From Bacteroidia bacterium (lineage in GTDB: Bacteria > Bacteroidota > Bacteroidia > J057): DNA of 64,000 nt. Position 1 is the stretch's first letter. Each line of letters begins with the position of its first letter. Where the stretch lies: contig JAWPMV010000001.1 of the NCBI GenBank assembly GCA_033391075.1, forward strand, positions 7,006,001 to 7,070,000, in the 5' to 3' direction. A model generated the notes under the pieces. The model ran no database searches and was not told the DNA's origin. It saw only the letters and a program-made list of their open reading frames with translations. Position numbers and translations under genes: made by a program. Positions 50,674 through 59,195 of this stretch are shown piece after piece.

Positions 50674-52632
50674 ATGCATACTATCAAAAAAATAGGACTG
50701 GGTCTTTTTCTTTTGGCGATGGGGCTCTTTGTGCTGCAGCTCTTCCTGACCGGCTATAAGATCAATGATGAGACCTTGCCAAAAGTGGAAGCGGCCTTGG
50801 GTGAAAAAGAATATACGCCTTATGTCGTTCAGTCTCTGGCCCAATGGAAAGACAAAGCTTTAGGAGGAAAATTCTCCTATTTGCCCACCATAAGCGAAGC
50901 TTTGCAAAATGCGAACTACGAGATCGCACAGGTATATGGAATTCCTGCTGATCAAATTCCCAATCTGGTCAGTAGCCTGACGAAGGAAGAAAATGGAAAG
51001 TTTAAGGTTACGGCCGAAAGTCATGCAGCCCTGAAAGCTCTGCTTCCCGCTGAAGTGGGTGAGTACGTAAGTGGAGGCACGACTTGGCTGATTGATCGTG
51101 AGTACGATGACAAAGCGGCATTCACCCAAACCCTTACAGATGAACTATCTAAAAAAGGGAATGAGTTTGCCGCCAACTACCAGGTTTCAGAAGGCTCAAT
51201 TAAGGACATAAAATTTGAGATCATAAAAGCGACTTCCGGAGGATTCTTTTGGAACAATCGATGGATCTTTTTCCTTCTGATCATCGTTGGGGGTACGATT
51301 GGCGCCCTGATGTACATATATCCGGCCTTCTTTGACGGAAATCCAGGTATCAAGCATAACCACATTTATTTCAATTCTGCTACCAATCAGGGATTGATTG
51401 GAATAATTGCAGCTGTGTTCCTGATCACTTTTTACATTCTGCTCTATTTCAATCATTTCTGGATAGCGGAATGGATCAGTCTGGCAGATCCGATCGCCAA
51501 ATTGATCAAAGGACAGCCTGCAGATCGTTGGTTTATGTATGGCTTCCTCTATACCCTGGCTATTTGGGTAATGGGTATTCGGATGTTTGCCAAATATCGC
51601 CATAGTCGCTACCATCAAGTGCGTACGGCTTCAATCATGTTCTTCCAAACGGCTTTTGCATTCATTATTCCTGAAATTCTGGTCCTCTTGAATCAGCCCT
51701 ATATGGACTTGAAAAATGCCTGGCCGCTGAATTACAATTTCTTTTTCGACTACAATATTGACAATCATATCACCGCTGGAAATTTTGGAATCTGGATGCT
51801 GGGTTGGGGAATAGCGCTCTTCGCTATTGGGGTGCCACTCTTTACTTATTTCTATGGAAAAAGGTGGTATTGTAGTTGGGTTTGTGGATGTGGAGGATTG
51901 GCCGAAACATTGGGAGATCCTTATAGACAGCTATCGGATAAGACTACTGAAGCCTGGCAGATCGAGCGCTTTATCATTCATGGAGTATTGGCTTTTGCGA
52001 TAATTATGACAAGCCTCGTTTTGTATAGTTATTTCAGTGAAAGTGGAGTCAATTTAAGTTTCAATAAATGGTCTCTACTAGCACTGGTTTGGGCAGTTGG
52101 AGCAGGACTCTATGCCTTGCACAGAAGAAAATTCCCTCACATGAGTGGAAGAAAGGTATTGACCGTTGTCCTCGTTTTTGCAGGAGCATTTACCTTGGGA
52201 GTATTTACCAATTTCTTCCCCGTCAGCGGAAACAATATCACCTTCAATAGCTTTGATGTGAGAAGTGTATATGGATTTGCGATTGGGTCGATTTTCGCAG
52301 GAGTAGTTGGAACGGGTTTCTATCCGGTCATGGGTAATAGAGTATGGTGTCGTTTTGGATGTCCATTAGCGGCTTACCTCGGTTTGGTCCAGAGATTCAA
52401 ATCTCGTTTCCGTATTACCACCAATGGCGGACAGTGTATCTCTTGTGGTAACTGTTCTACCTATTGTGAAATGGGAATTGATGTGAGGGCTTATGCACAG
52501 AAAGGACAGAATATCGTTCGTTCTTCTTGCGTAGGTTGCGGTGTATGTGCGGCTGTTTGTCCCAGAGGCGTACTTTCTTTGGAAAACGACGACAATACGG
52601 ATACTAGCAGAATGAGTGATGTGAGATACTAA
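50674..52632 (+). CDS. Polytopic 4Fe-4S electron-transfer membrane protein (NapH/RdxA/NosR-like)
   Basis: 652 residues from ATG at 50674 (a TTG four codons earlier is open). One N-terminal helix, a soluble segment of about 170 residues on the outer side, then about nine more helices. Cys motifs: CSWVCGCGG (NapH-type CxxxC-P/G signature), CRFGCPL, and two C-terminal 4Fe-4S ferredoxin motifs CISCGNCSTYCEMG and CVGCGVCAAVCPRG. Such proteins move electrons across the membrane to periplasmic reductases. The N-terminal extra-cytosolic domain is not recognised and is larger than the FMN-binding domain of NosR. Last gene of the DUF547-FAD-FeS set; a terminator follows. Confidence 0.87.
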   Translation: MHTIKKIGLGLFLLAMGLFVLQLFLTGYKINDETLPKVEAALGEKEYTPYVVQSLAQWKDKALGGKFSYLPTISEALQNANYEIAQVYGIPADQIPNLVSSLTKEENGKFKVTAESHAALKALLPAEVGEYVSGGTTWLIDREYDDKAAFTQTLTDELSKKGNEFAANYQVSEGSIKDIKFEIIKATSGGFFWNNRWIFFLLIIVGGTIGALMYIYPAFFDGNPGIKHNHIYFNSATNQGLIGIIAAVFLITFYILLYFNHFWIAEWISLADPIAKLIKGQPADRWFMYGFLYTLAIWVMGIRMFAKYRHSRYHQVRTASIMFFQTAFAFIIPEILVLLNQPYMDLKNAWPLNYNFFFDYNIDNHITAGNFGIWMLGWGIALFAIGVPLFTYFYGKRWYCSWVCGCGGLAETLGDPYRQLSDKTTEAWQIERFIIHGVLAFAIIMTSLVLYSYFSESGVNLSFNKWSLLALVWAVGAGLYALHRRKFPHMSGRKVLTVVLVFAGAFTLGVFTNFFPVSGNNITFNSFDVRSVYGFAIGSIFAGVVGTGFYPVMGNRVWCRFGCPLAAYLGLVQRFKSRFRITTNGGQCISCGNCSTYCEMGIDVRAYAQKGQNIVRSSCVGCGVCAAVCPRGVLSLENDDNTDTSRMSDVRY

Positions 52633-52653
52633 GCTAAGCTTTAACATATATCA

Positions 52654-52687
52654 GGCTGGCAGCGATGAGTTGTCAGCCTTTCTCTTT
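52654..52687 (+). terminator. Terminator of the DUF547-FAD-FeS operon
   Basis: Arms GGCTGGCA (52654-52661) and TGTCAGCC (52671-52678), one G-U pair, followed by the T-rich tctcttt. It is 22 bp past the stop. Confidence 0.7.
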
Positions 52688-52688
52688 G

Positions 52689-52923
52689 CCACTTTTTTAC
52701 GGAAAAAAGTGGCGCAAAAACCGGCAAGATTTTAAAGCAGCCCGCATACCGCCCCGACCACCATATCTTACGGGCCCTCACGCTTGTGTAGGTGCTGGGT
52801 AGGGTACAAAAAAACAAACATCCAGGCGCGTTGGAGATGGAACGAGAATTTAGGGGATGGAATGTGCGTAGGCTGGCTCTTCTCGTTCCGACTTTTTGCT
52901 CCACTTTTTGAGAGAAAAAGTGG
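52689..52923. repeat. About 235-bp noncoding element bounded by two hairpins
   Basis: Left hairpin CCACTTTTTT-acgg-AAAAAAGTGG (52689-52712) and right hairpin CCACTTTTT-gagag-AAAAAGTGG (52901-52923) are copies of the same terminal sequence and bracket a GC-richer core (cgcataccgccccgaccacc, ggcgcgttggag). It fills most of the 321-bp space between the FeS gene and the DUF2461 gene. Only a spurious 87-codon frame runs through it. The bounded layout suggests a non-autonomous mobile or structured repeat; I see no other copy in the window. Confidence 0.5.
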
Positions 52924-52953
52924 AAAGAAACTCAAAATGAGAAATCAAAAAAA

Positions 52954-53637
52954 CTAAACGATTCTATTCCCATTTCCATCAGTCGTCAGCACTTCACTCA
53001 TATGGTCAAGGAAGGGATGCATAGCGAGAAAAGTATCTCGAATCTTCTCAGCGAAATCGGGAGCTAATACTTCTTCATCACTGAAGTCTCTGTGTAAGAG
53101 AAATTGCTTGTGTCTAAGGAGGTCAATCGCAGGATGATCTTTAGAATAGCCTTTGGGCGCAGTTTTAACTTTGTCCCCCGTCAATCTGCCAAATATGTCT
53201 TGAAACTGCGACTTGGCAAAAATCCTGCGGTAAGGTTTATCATCTGCAGCGATGTCTTCCCGGATACGTCTCATATCTTCCGAATTGGGACCAAAGAAGC
53301 CTCCGGCGGCATAGCTGTTGCCGGGTTTGATATGGAAATAGAATCCACCCCTGAGCAGAGCAGTAGCTCTTTTGAAACGACCACTCCAATGAGATTTATA
53401 GGGGGATTTATCCTTGGCAAATCTAACGTCCCGATAAATTCTGAATAAGACTTTTTTACCCGACATAGGGACCAAATTGTCTTCTTCTATCATAAGGTCG
53501 TACAAGTCTTCGGCAAAAGCGACCATTTCCTTATGGCTGGACTCATATCTATCCTTATGTTTGGTGAACCATTCACGATTATTGTTTTCCTCCAGGTCAT
53601 TGAGAAAGTCAAAGGTCGCGGAAGTGATTTGGGACAT
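52954..53637 (-). CDS. DUF2461 family protein, copy 1
   Basis: 227 residues. Matches DUF2461 (TIGR02453-like): FDFLNDLEENNNREWFTKHKDRY at the N-terminus, KVLFRIYRDVRFAKDKSPYKSHW in the middle and a FYFHIKPGNSYAAGGFF strand pair. A second copy at 58256-58924 shares NNHKEWFHANKKLYE and ILRINRDIRFSKDKTPYKTH, so they are paralogues with about the same length and orientation. The family has no assigned function. The two copies flank the accessory segment of 53.8-58.2 kb. Confidence 0.88.
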   Translation of the reverse strand: MSQITSATFDFLNDLEENNNREWFTKHKDRYESSHKEMVAFAEDLYDLMIEEDNLVPMSGKKVLFRIYRDVRFAKDKSPYKSHWSGRFKRATALLRGGFYFHIKPGNSYAAGGFFGPNSEDMRRIREDIAADDKPYRRIFAKSQFQDIFGRLTGDKVKTAPKGYSKDHPAIDLLRHKQFLLHRDFSDEEVLAPDFAEKIRDTFLAMHPFLDHMSEVLTTDGNGNRIV

Positions 53638-53752
53638 GAATATTTATACTTAGATCTTTTTTTGTCTGAAAATATTGGGCAAATATCAACAATCTATTTG
53701 ATTTAATAATAATTGGGTTTGTATGAGATTGCAATCAGGAAGACTTTCATAA

Positions 53753-53813
53753 AAAAAGAGAAGAAATTCTCGATAACTCTATTTGGGTTTAGAGCAAGGG
53801 AGAGAATTTCTTC
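53753..53813 (-). terminator. Long two-part hairpin terminator after the 122-residue gene
   Basis: Outer arms GAAGAAATTCTC (53760-53771) and GAGAATTTCTTC (53802-53813), inner stem CTCTA/TAGAG; on the minus strand it is followed by seven T. It lies 46 bp after the stop at 53859. Confidence 0.78.
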
Positions 53814-53858
53814 ATTAGTGTGAATAGTGTGCTCGAATTGCTGTAGAAGGGTAGAGTT

Positions 53859-54227
53859 TTAGATATCAAACTTTACACGGAGCCATGCCTTTAATCTATA
53901 ATACCCATCTGAGCCTATAGCTCGGCCGACGAGGAGGGCCAAATCAATCCGATAGAATTTGTATTGTGAGCTATGATTGCCAAATCTAACTACAGGAAAA
54001 TATCGATGATAATCAGCTTCTGATTGATGTAAAGAAAGGAGAATTTTAGGGATCAGGTACTCCACCTTTTTTTCCGGCACACCATATACCATACTTAGCT
54101 GGCATTTTGCTAACCACACTTGTTCATCATATAGAGGGAATTCAAGAGGGTATTTCAAATTTTTTTGATAATAAGACTCAAAGGGGCCATCCCTGAGTCT
54201 GATGCGGATAAATTGTCTATTATACAT
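53859..54227 (-). CDS. Orphan small basic protein
   Basis: 122 residues, no family recognised. Rich in Tyr, Arg and Leu (YYQKNLKYPLEFPLYDEQVWLAKCQL; HQSEADYHRYFPVVRFGNH; RIDLALLVGRAIGSDGYYRLKAWLRV); no signal peptide and no membrane segment. A single terminator lies after it and its ATG faces the 762-residue gene 230 bp away, across an AT-rich region. The gene is AT-rich like its neighbours. Could be an accessory or immunity-like partner of the adjacent large protein; unproven. Confidence 0.5.
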   Translation of the reverse strand: MYNRQFIRIRLRDGPFESYYQKNLKYPLEFPLYDEQVWLAKCQLSMVYGVPEKKVEYLIPKILLSLHQSEADYHRYFPVVRFGNHSSQYKFYRIDLALLVGRAIGSDGYYRLKAWLRVKFDI

Positions 54228-54457
54228 ATGGATTTAGATTTACACGAGAGAAATATTAAGAGTTTTTCCCTCAACCTAAATGTAGTAGTTGTGCTTTGCT
54301 AATGGTAATTATAACCATTAGTTAAATGAATAGTTAAATCTCAGGAATTTCGCAAAAGCTATTATTGTTTTTAGCTAAATGAGTTTTTTTCGCTAAATTC
54401 TCTATATAGCTTTTCCCTGACAACAAATTGCCCTTTGTTGATAACTTGCTCGTGCAC

Positions 54458-56746
54458 ATGAAAAAGACCATTTTTTTGAAGGAGGAAAATTTCGTTAGAC
54501 TCAGACAGGGATTGAACGAAAAGCTTAAAAATCACTCTGACAATAAAAATTTAGGAAAATCTGATAAGTTGGCCTATGAAGGGATGGCAACTTATATCAG
54601 AGAGGAACTAACTTTATTATTGAAATCTCCGGAATATAATCGGCTTCGAACCCATGAATCCCAAATAAGTTATCATAGTCTATGGACTATACTCTATCAA
54701 ACGGAAAAGGATCCATCCAAGAGGAAAAGAATGAACAGGATGGTAGTTATGCTTCTTATTCTTTTTGTATTTAAAAGAATTCCCGAGGACATGTTAATTG
54801 AAAAAGAAGAGAAGCTAAAGCAGACGGAAAGGAACTATTTCGGCAAAGCTACACTTACTAGTGAGGGATTTCGATATTATGAGGAATTCTCCTTAAAAAA
54901 ACTGAGGTCGTCTATCCGAAAAGCAAGAGGAGAAATTAAGATTATAGATACTTTTCTGGATAATTGGCGAAAATTAAGAGCTGCTTTAAAGGAAGCAAAT
55001 AAACAAGGGTGCAGAATCAGAATATTACTTAATGATCCCGGATTTTCTCCCATAGTAGCTAGAAGCATTAGGATTTCTGATATAGGAGGTGGAGAAAAAT
55101 CCTTAGAATCATCTCTTCAAAAAATCAGAAATGAAATCAAAGATTGGGAAAATCCTGATTTAGTGGAAATTTCTTTACATGATAGTTTGCCTGGATTTAA
55201 TTTGTTTGGGGTTGACGATATTTATTATATAGGCCTGTTCTGGCATAATACAGAAGCTACTGAAGGACCATTTATGATGGTGAGTAACGCTCAATTTAAA
55301 ACGAATGTAAATACTCATTTTGAAGATTTATGGGAATATGCAGGCAGGCGAGGAGCAAATACCAAAGGTGGACAAGGTAAAAAGCTAAATCAAAAACTAT
55401 CTCCTTATGTTGGAAACTGGTTGTTGTACTGTAATAAAGTAGGCAAAGATGAAGAAAGCTTTAATCTTCGCAATATGGAGCATGGGAAGGTTGTCGAAAA
55501 CTTGTTGAATGTTACTGAAATAAATGGTGAACTATCAGTTAGTTTTGTTTCATATTCTAATGGAGTTTTTAGAGGAAAAGCTTATTTGTGTGAGAGTAAT
55601 GATTCTTTTTTGGAGATACGGTTAATATCTAAACAAAATGAAGATACACTGCATTTTTTGTTTCATATCGGAAATGGTTTGGAAAATCATCTAATCGGGA
55701 TTTATAATCATATGTATGTCAAAGCGCCAGTATTAGGCACCGGATTGACGGCTATAGTAAAAATAAATCCCTTTAGAGATCAGGTAGAAGATCTTGGCTC
55801 ATGGAAGCCTCAAGATGTGGAGGAAATACAGGATCAGAATGTCCAAAAACTACTGCGGTATTTAAGATTCCCTTCTGGGGCAAGATTGGAAACTTTGCAG
55901 TCATTTGAGCATCTTCAGAATTTTAAACGATTCAATCTGCCTTCCTTGTTTTCGGGAGTTTATAAGATTTATTCTTACCAGGGAAGTGAAAGTAATCCAT
56001 ATCACCGCTTTATTTCAGAATCCTTAATCAAGATAGACGATTCGCATCAGGTCTTTCACAAAAGGTGTGCGAGTAAATATTCTGAAACAAATGAATACTC
56101 CCATTCTGTAGGTCGTGTGCAAGCCTCGAAAGGTGATTCGCTAATTATTAGCATGAAGAGTAAAGATCATGGAAGAATGGGATTTTTTGTAATTAACATC
56201 GGTGATTATAAACCCCAAAGTAGAACCTATTATACAGGGGTATTTACGGGAGTAGCTTTAAGAAACCGAAGAGTAGCTATTGGCAGTCGTGTTATCTTGG
56301 AATTTCTTGGAAATGATTTATCACTCTATGATCAGAATTCTATTAAAAGATATTCCATATACAAAGATGAAATACAAAGTATACCTGCCGAAGTGAGGGA
56401 AAATTTAATGGGGAGGGTGAATAATCTGGTAGGTTTTTTAAAAACACATGGAGCAAGTTCTAAAAAGGCTTTGCTTAAAGAGTCACATGAAGGAGTTGAT
56501 ATGAAACAGGTGTTTTTTGATTCCGCCTGTCAAAGAGCCTTAAGTGATGATGTAAATCAGATAGGAATCGCTGCTAAAATGTATGAAAGAGCTGTCCTTC
56601 ATGGCTTTAGGCCTATCCATTCTTTTGAAGAAAAATTAGAAGAGTATGAACAGGAAGGTTGGATCAATCAGACTATAAAAAATGGAATTCTTTCAAATAA
56701 TACTTACAAAAATCTTATGAAAGCTTACAAAGATATGTCTAACTAA
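54458..56746 (+). CDS. Multi-domain protein: helical/HTH-like head, PLD-like module without HKD, two tandem beta-barrel modules, helical tail
   Basis: 762 residues from ATG at 54458 (TTG at 54428 is open upstream). Head 1-130 is helical, with an HTH-like stretch (ISYHSLWTILYQTEKDPSKRKRMNRMV, about 70-96). Residues 155-295 have the pattern of inactive PLD-like modules of bacterial conflict proteins: GEIKIIDTFLDNW, GCRIRILLNDPGFSP, LVEISLHDSLPGFNLFGVDDIYYIGLFW. HKD motifs are missing. Two repeats follow, 317-435 and 498-618, sharing the plan G-x-(W/Y)-x-x-Y ... RFI/RNM ... FxG(V/K) ... L.G(I/V); each reads as a ligand-binding beta-barrel (YVGNWLLYCNK; FSGVYKIYSYQ). A helical tail (640-762) closes it. 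AT-rich, no homologue recognised. Function unknown; a sensor or regulator is inferred. Confidence 0.6.
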   Translation: MKKTIFLKEENFVRLRQGLNEKLKNHSDNKNLGKSDKLAYEGMATYIREELTLLLKSPEYNRLRTHESQISYHSLWTILYQTEKDPSKRKRMNRMVVMLLILFVFKRIPEDMLIEKEEKLKQTERNYFGKATLTSEGFRYYEEFSLKKLRSSIRKARGEIKIIDTFLDNWRKLRAALKEANKQGCRIRILLNDPGFSPIVARSIRISDIGGGEKSLESSLQKIRNEIKDWENPDLVEISLHDSLPGFNLFGVDDIYYIGLFWHNTEATEGPFMMVSNAQFKTNVNTHFEDLWEYAGRRGANTKGGQGKKLNQKLSPYVGNWLLYCNKVGKDEESFNLRNMEHGKVVENLLNVTEINGELSVSFVSYSNGVFRGKAYLCESNDSFLEIRLISKQNEDTLHFLFHIGNGLENHLIGIYNHMYVKAPVLGTGLTAIVKINPFRDQVEDLGSWKPQDVEEIQDQNVQKLLRYLRFPSGARLETLQSFEHLQNFKRFNLPSLFSGVYKIYSYQGSESNPYHRFISESLIKIDDSHQVFHKRCASKYSETNEYSHSVGRVQASKGDSLIISMKSKDHGRMGFFVINIGDYKPQSRTYYTGVFTGVALRNRRVAIGSRVILEFLGNDLSLYDQNSIKRYSIYKDEIQSIPAEVRENLMGRVNNLVGFLKTHGASSKKALLKESHEGVDMKQVFFDSACQRALSDDVNQIGIAAKMYERAVLHGFRPIHSFEEKLEEYEQEGWINQTIKNGILSNNTYKNLMKAYKDMSN

Positions 56747-57048
56747 TAATGCAGATTGGAGCATTTTTTCTAGGCTAGAAAATATGATTTTGTTTCAAAA
56801 ACCCTCCAGATTTGAAGTATTTAAATTAATTATTTAAATGTTCTAGTATTTCTTTCATGTGGAATGTACTGCTTATACGAGAATTATGTCTGATGACCAA
56901 CAATACTAGATTATAAGCTGTTATTTAGCATATTTTAGACTAAATATAAAAATAAGTCTATATGAACTTAGCTTACATGTATTTCGGTGGAGGGGCCGAT
57001 TAAGAAAGGTAAAGTGGAATTGATGAATTACCCCTCTGTTCGATTCTA
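56747..57048. other. Convergent AT-rich intergenic region, no gene seen
   Basis: 302 bp between the stops of the 762-residue gene and the TIR-like gene. AT-rich, with a short palindrome aaattaattatttaaat near 56822-56838; no open frame with protein-like character and no clear terminator hairpin. Confidence 0.5.
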
Positions 57049-58206
57049 CTATACCTTCTTGCTCGCTAATTTATATTTCCAAAAAACTTGAGTTTCCATT
57101 ACTGCAGAACCAAACTCTTCTAGTCTATAACTATATCTTTTAAAGTCTCCTTCGACCGCTTCGTCAAGCAATTTTATAGAAGCTACTTTTTTTGATGGAA
57201 CACCATCCCTTCTTTTTTCTTTTACACTGACAAGAAGTAGATCCCAGGCTTTTGGCAATATTAAGTCAAATCGGATTTTCTTAGCAGTATTCTTTAAAGT
57301 AAAATGTGATTTCTTTTTGGGAAACATACCTTCCCAATGACAAGTGTAGGTATAGGTTAATTTTTCACCTTTAGAAAGCTGGTTTCTGAAAAATATTTTA
57401 AAATCTTTTTGATTAGGAGCATCATATATGATGTCTGTTGCTAATTCTTTATTGTATTTATCCCAAGCTTTTAGCTTGAGTGCTTCATATGAACTGGTTG
57501 AGGTATCGCTAAATATTCTATGTTCCCTCGAACCTACATTATCATGTTTTGCTTCTAATTGTATCATACGGGTTATACTACCATCTCCATCTTGATTTTC
57601 TATTTTGATTATGTAATGGGTAAATAAATCAACAATTCCCTCTGGATCTTTACGAAAAAGTGATTTTTCGCGAATTCCCATTTGATTTATTTTACGACCC
57701 ATTTTGTTTGAAAGTACGCGGAACGATTTTTTTAGCTCAGTAATATTTAAATTAAGTGGTACAGTATCTAGTGTCTTCAGTTCGGAAAACAAACCCAGCT
57801 CCTCATCTTTAGGTTTGGCAAGTATGACCCTCTCTATTGAAAGAATTCCAATTATTAAACCTAATGCAAAAAGTAATTTGGGATTTGCATGTGAATTTAA
57901 TTTGTCTATATCCTCATTTCTAACAATGAAAATGCAAAAGTCTAATTCTTTGGCCTTAGATAAAAAAAAGTCTATCTGAAAAGTATTGTCGAGAAATAAA
58001 TGGAATTCATTAATACTTGGTTGTAAATCCTGAGATTCCAAAAGGGAAGCAATCGTCTGGGTAAACTTACCTGTCGTATCAGAACTAATGATTGCAATTT
58101 TTGGAAATTGAGCAGATGAGGGCATATGTATGGGAGGAGCCGTTAGATTACATTTGACTAATATTTGAGATAAGATATGAATATTATTCAAGAGCTTGAA
58201 TAACAT
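57049..58206 (-). CDS. TIR-like (CAP12/PF10137-like) protein with Ala at the helix Glu and a C-terminal beta domain
   Basis: 385 residues from ATG at 58206; the recognisable fold begins after the ATG at 58125 (MPSSAQFPKIAIISSD), so a 358-residue form is possible. Using the shorter numbering, residues 8-125 follow the CAP12/TIR-like outline: strand FPKIAIISS, acidic ELDFCIFIVRNED, then NPKLLFALGLIIGILSIERVILAKPKD, matching the family pattern N-V-x-F-E-L-G-x-x-x-G-x-L-x-x-x-R-x-x-x-L. The conserved Glu is Ala87 here. Residues 150-358 are beta-rich with a WEGMFPKKK motif and FDLILPKAWDLL; no family seen. The family includes NADase effectors of CBASS-like systems; with the Glu lost, a non-catalytic binding or scaffold role is likely (inference). 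Starts 49 bp after the DUF2461 copy 2 stop. Confidence 0.58.
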   Translation of the reverse strand: MLFKLLNNIHILSQILVKCNLTAPPIHMPSSAQFPKIAIISSDTTGKFTQTIASLLESQDLQPSINEFHLFLDNTFQIDFFLSKAKELDFCIFIVRNEDIDKLNSHANPKLLFALGLIIGILSIERVILAKPKDEELGLFSELKTLDTVPLNLNITELKKSFRVLSNKMGRKINQMGIREKSLFRKDPEGIVDLFTHYIIKIENQDGDGSITRMIQLEAKHDNVGSREHRIFSDTSTSSYEALKLKAWDKYNKELATDIIYDAPNQKDFKIFFRNQLSKGEKLTYTYTCHWEGMFPKKKSHFTLKNTAKKIRFDLILPKAWDLLLVSVKEKRRDGVPSKKVASIKLLDEAVEGDFKRYSYRLEEFGSAVMETQVFWKYKLASKKV

Positions 58207-58255
58207 TTATGCTTTTCTTTCTATATAAGAAAATTGCTTGTCAAAGAAGATAAAG

Positions 58256-58924
58256 CTATCCCCCCAGCACGCGATCCAGAAAAGCATTCATGTCGTCAGC
58301 TACTGCAAACTTCTTCAGCATGGCTTCAATCAGATCATCTTTCAGTAAGGTCTTTTCATCCATTTCAAAACCATAGTAAAATCCTTTGTGAAAAATCAAG
58401 GGCTGTTTCTCAGCTGCTTCCCTAAATTCTTTATCAATCCGCTTGTGCTTATCTCCCAGAATTTCCCCATAAACAGAAAGGAATTTTTTGTCGGTCGTCA
58501 ACTTTTCGAACTCCTCCATATTGTTCACTATTTCGGTACGGACCCGATGGAGGTTTTCCTTCTCCAGCATATAACTGCCCGTATACAGTTTTAGACCTTT
58601 GTGATTGACCTGTAGAAAAATGCCAGGGCGGGTGTATTCCTTCTTGCCATAAGCAGAGATCATGGCTTCAAGGTGAGTTTTGTAGGGCGTTTTGTCCTTG
58701 CTAAATCGGATATCCCGATTGATTCGCAAAATGAAATCTTTGGCATCATAAGGTATGCTTCCCCATTTATCCTCGAGGGTATTGATGAGGGCTGCTACAA
58801 ATTCGCGGAAAGGGATTTTTACTTTTTTCTCGTAGAGTTTCTTATTCGCATGAAACCATTCTTTATGGTTGTTTTGCTCAAGCTCGCTGAAAAATCGGAT
58901 GAAGTCCTGGTCGAAGTAGGCCAT
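58256..58924 (-). CDS. DUF2461 family protein, copy 2
   Basis: 222 residues, paralogue of the gene at 52954-53637 (shared blocks NNHKEWFHANKKLYE, DFILRINRDIRFSKDKTPYKTH, PGIFLQVNHKGLKLYTGSYM). No signal peptide. Same orientation as copy 1; the TIR-like gene follows 49 bp downstream, so read-through is possible. Function unknown. Confidence 0.88.
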   Translation of the reverse strand: MAYFDQDFIRFFSELEQNNHKEWFHANKKLYEKKVKIPFREFVAALINTLEDKWGSIPYDAKDFILRINRDIRFSKDKTPYKTHLEAMISAYGKKEYTRPGIFLQVNHKGLKLYTGSYMLEKENLHRVRTEIVNNMEEFEKLTTDKKFLSVYGEILGDKHKRIDKEFREAAEKQPLIFHKGFYYGFEMDEKTLLKDDLIEAMLKKFAVADDMNAFLDRVLGG

Positions 58925-59195
58925 GTGTCTGAATTTATGTTGTAAATGATGTTACTAATCTACTAAAAATGAGTAGTAAAGGCATGTGTTTGTGCTATTT
59001 GATTTAGCTTTTTTGCTCATTTTTCTTTCATAATGGGGAAAGCGCATTTTCTAAATGGATAGAGATAATCTGATTTTTTCATTAAAAAAGAGTTAGTAAA
59101 AACCGTAATTCGGATTTTCCATTTCATGTATTATTTGAATATTGTTTGTAGGCTTAGTGCCGCCAGTGAGGTTCAATCCCGAACAAAATCAAATA

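Noticed and set aside
52641-52904. 87-codon minus-strand frame
   Set aside because: It runs through the hairpin-bounded repeat and has no protein-like composition.
54752-54775. Short hydrophobic stretch VVMLLILFVF as a membrane helix
   Set aside because: Only about ten residues and within a charged helical head, so a buried helix is more likely.
59171-59183. T-loop-like GGTTCAATCCC, possible tRNA
   Set aside because: No acceptor stem, D-arm or anticodon arm with matching pairs is found on either side.
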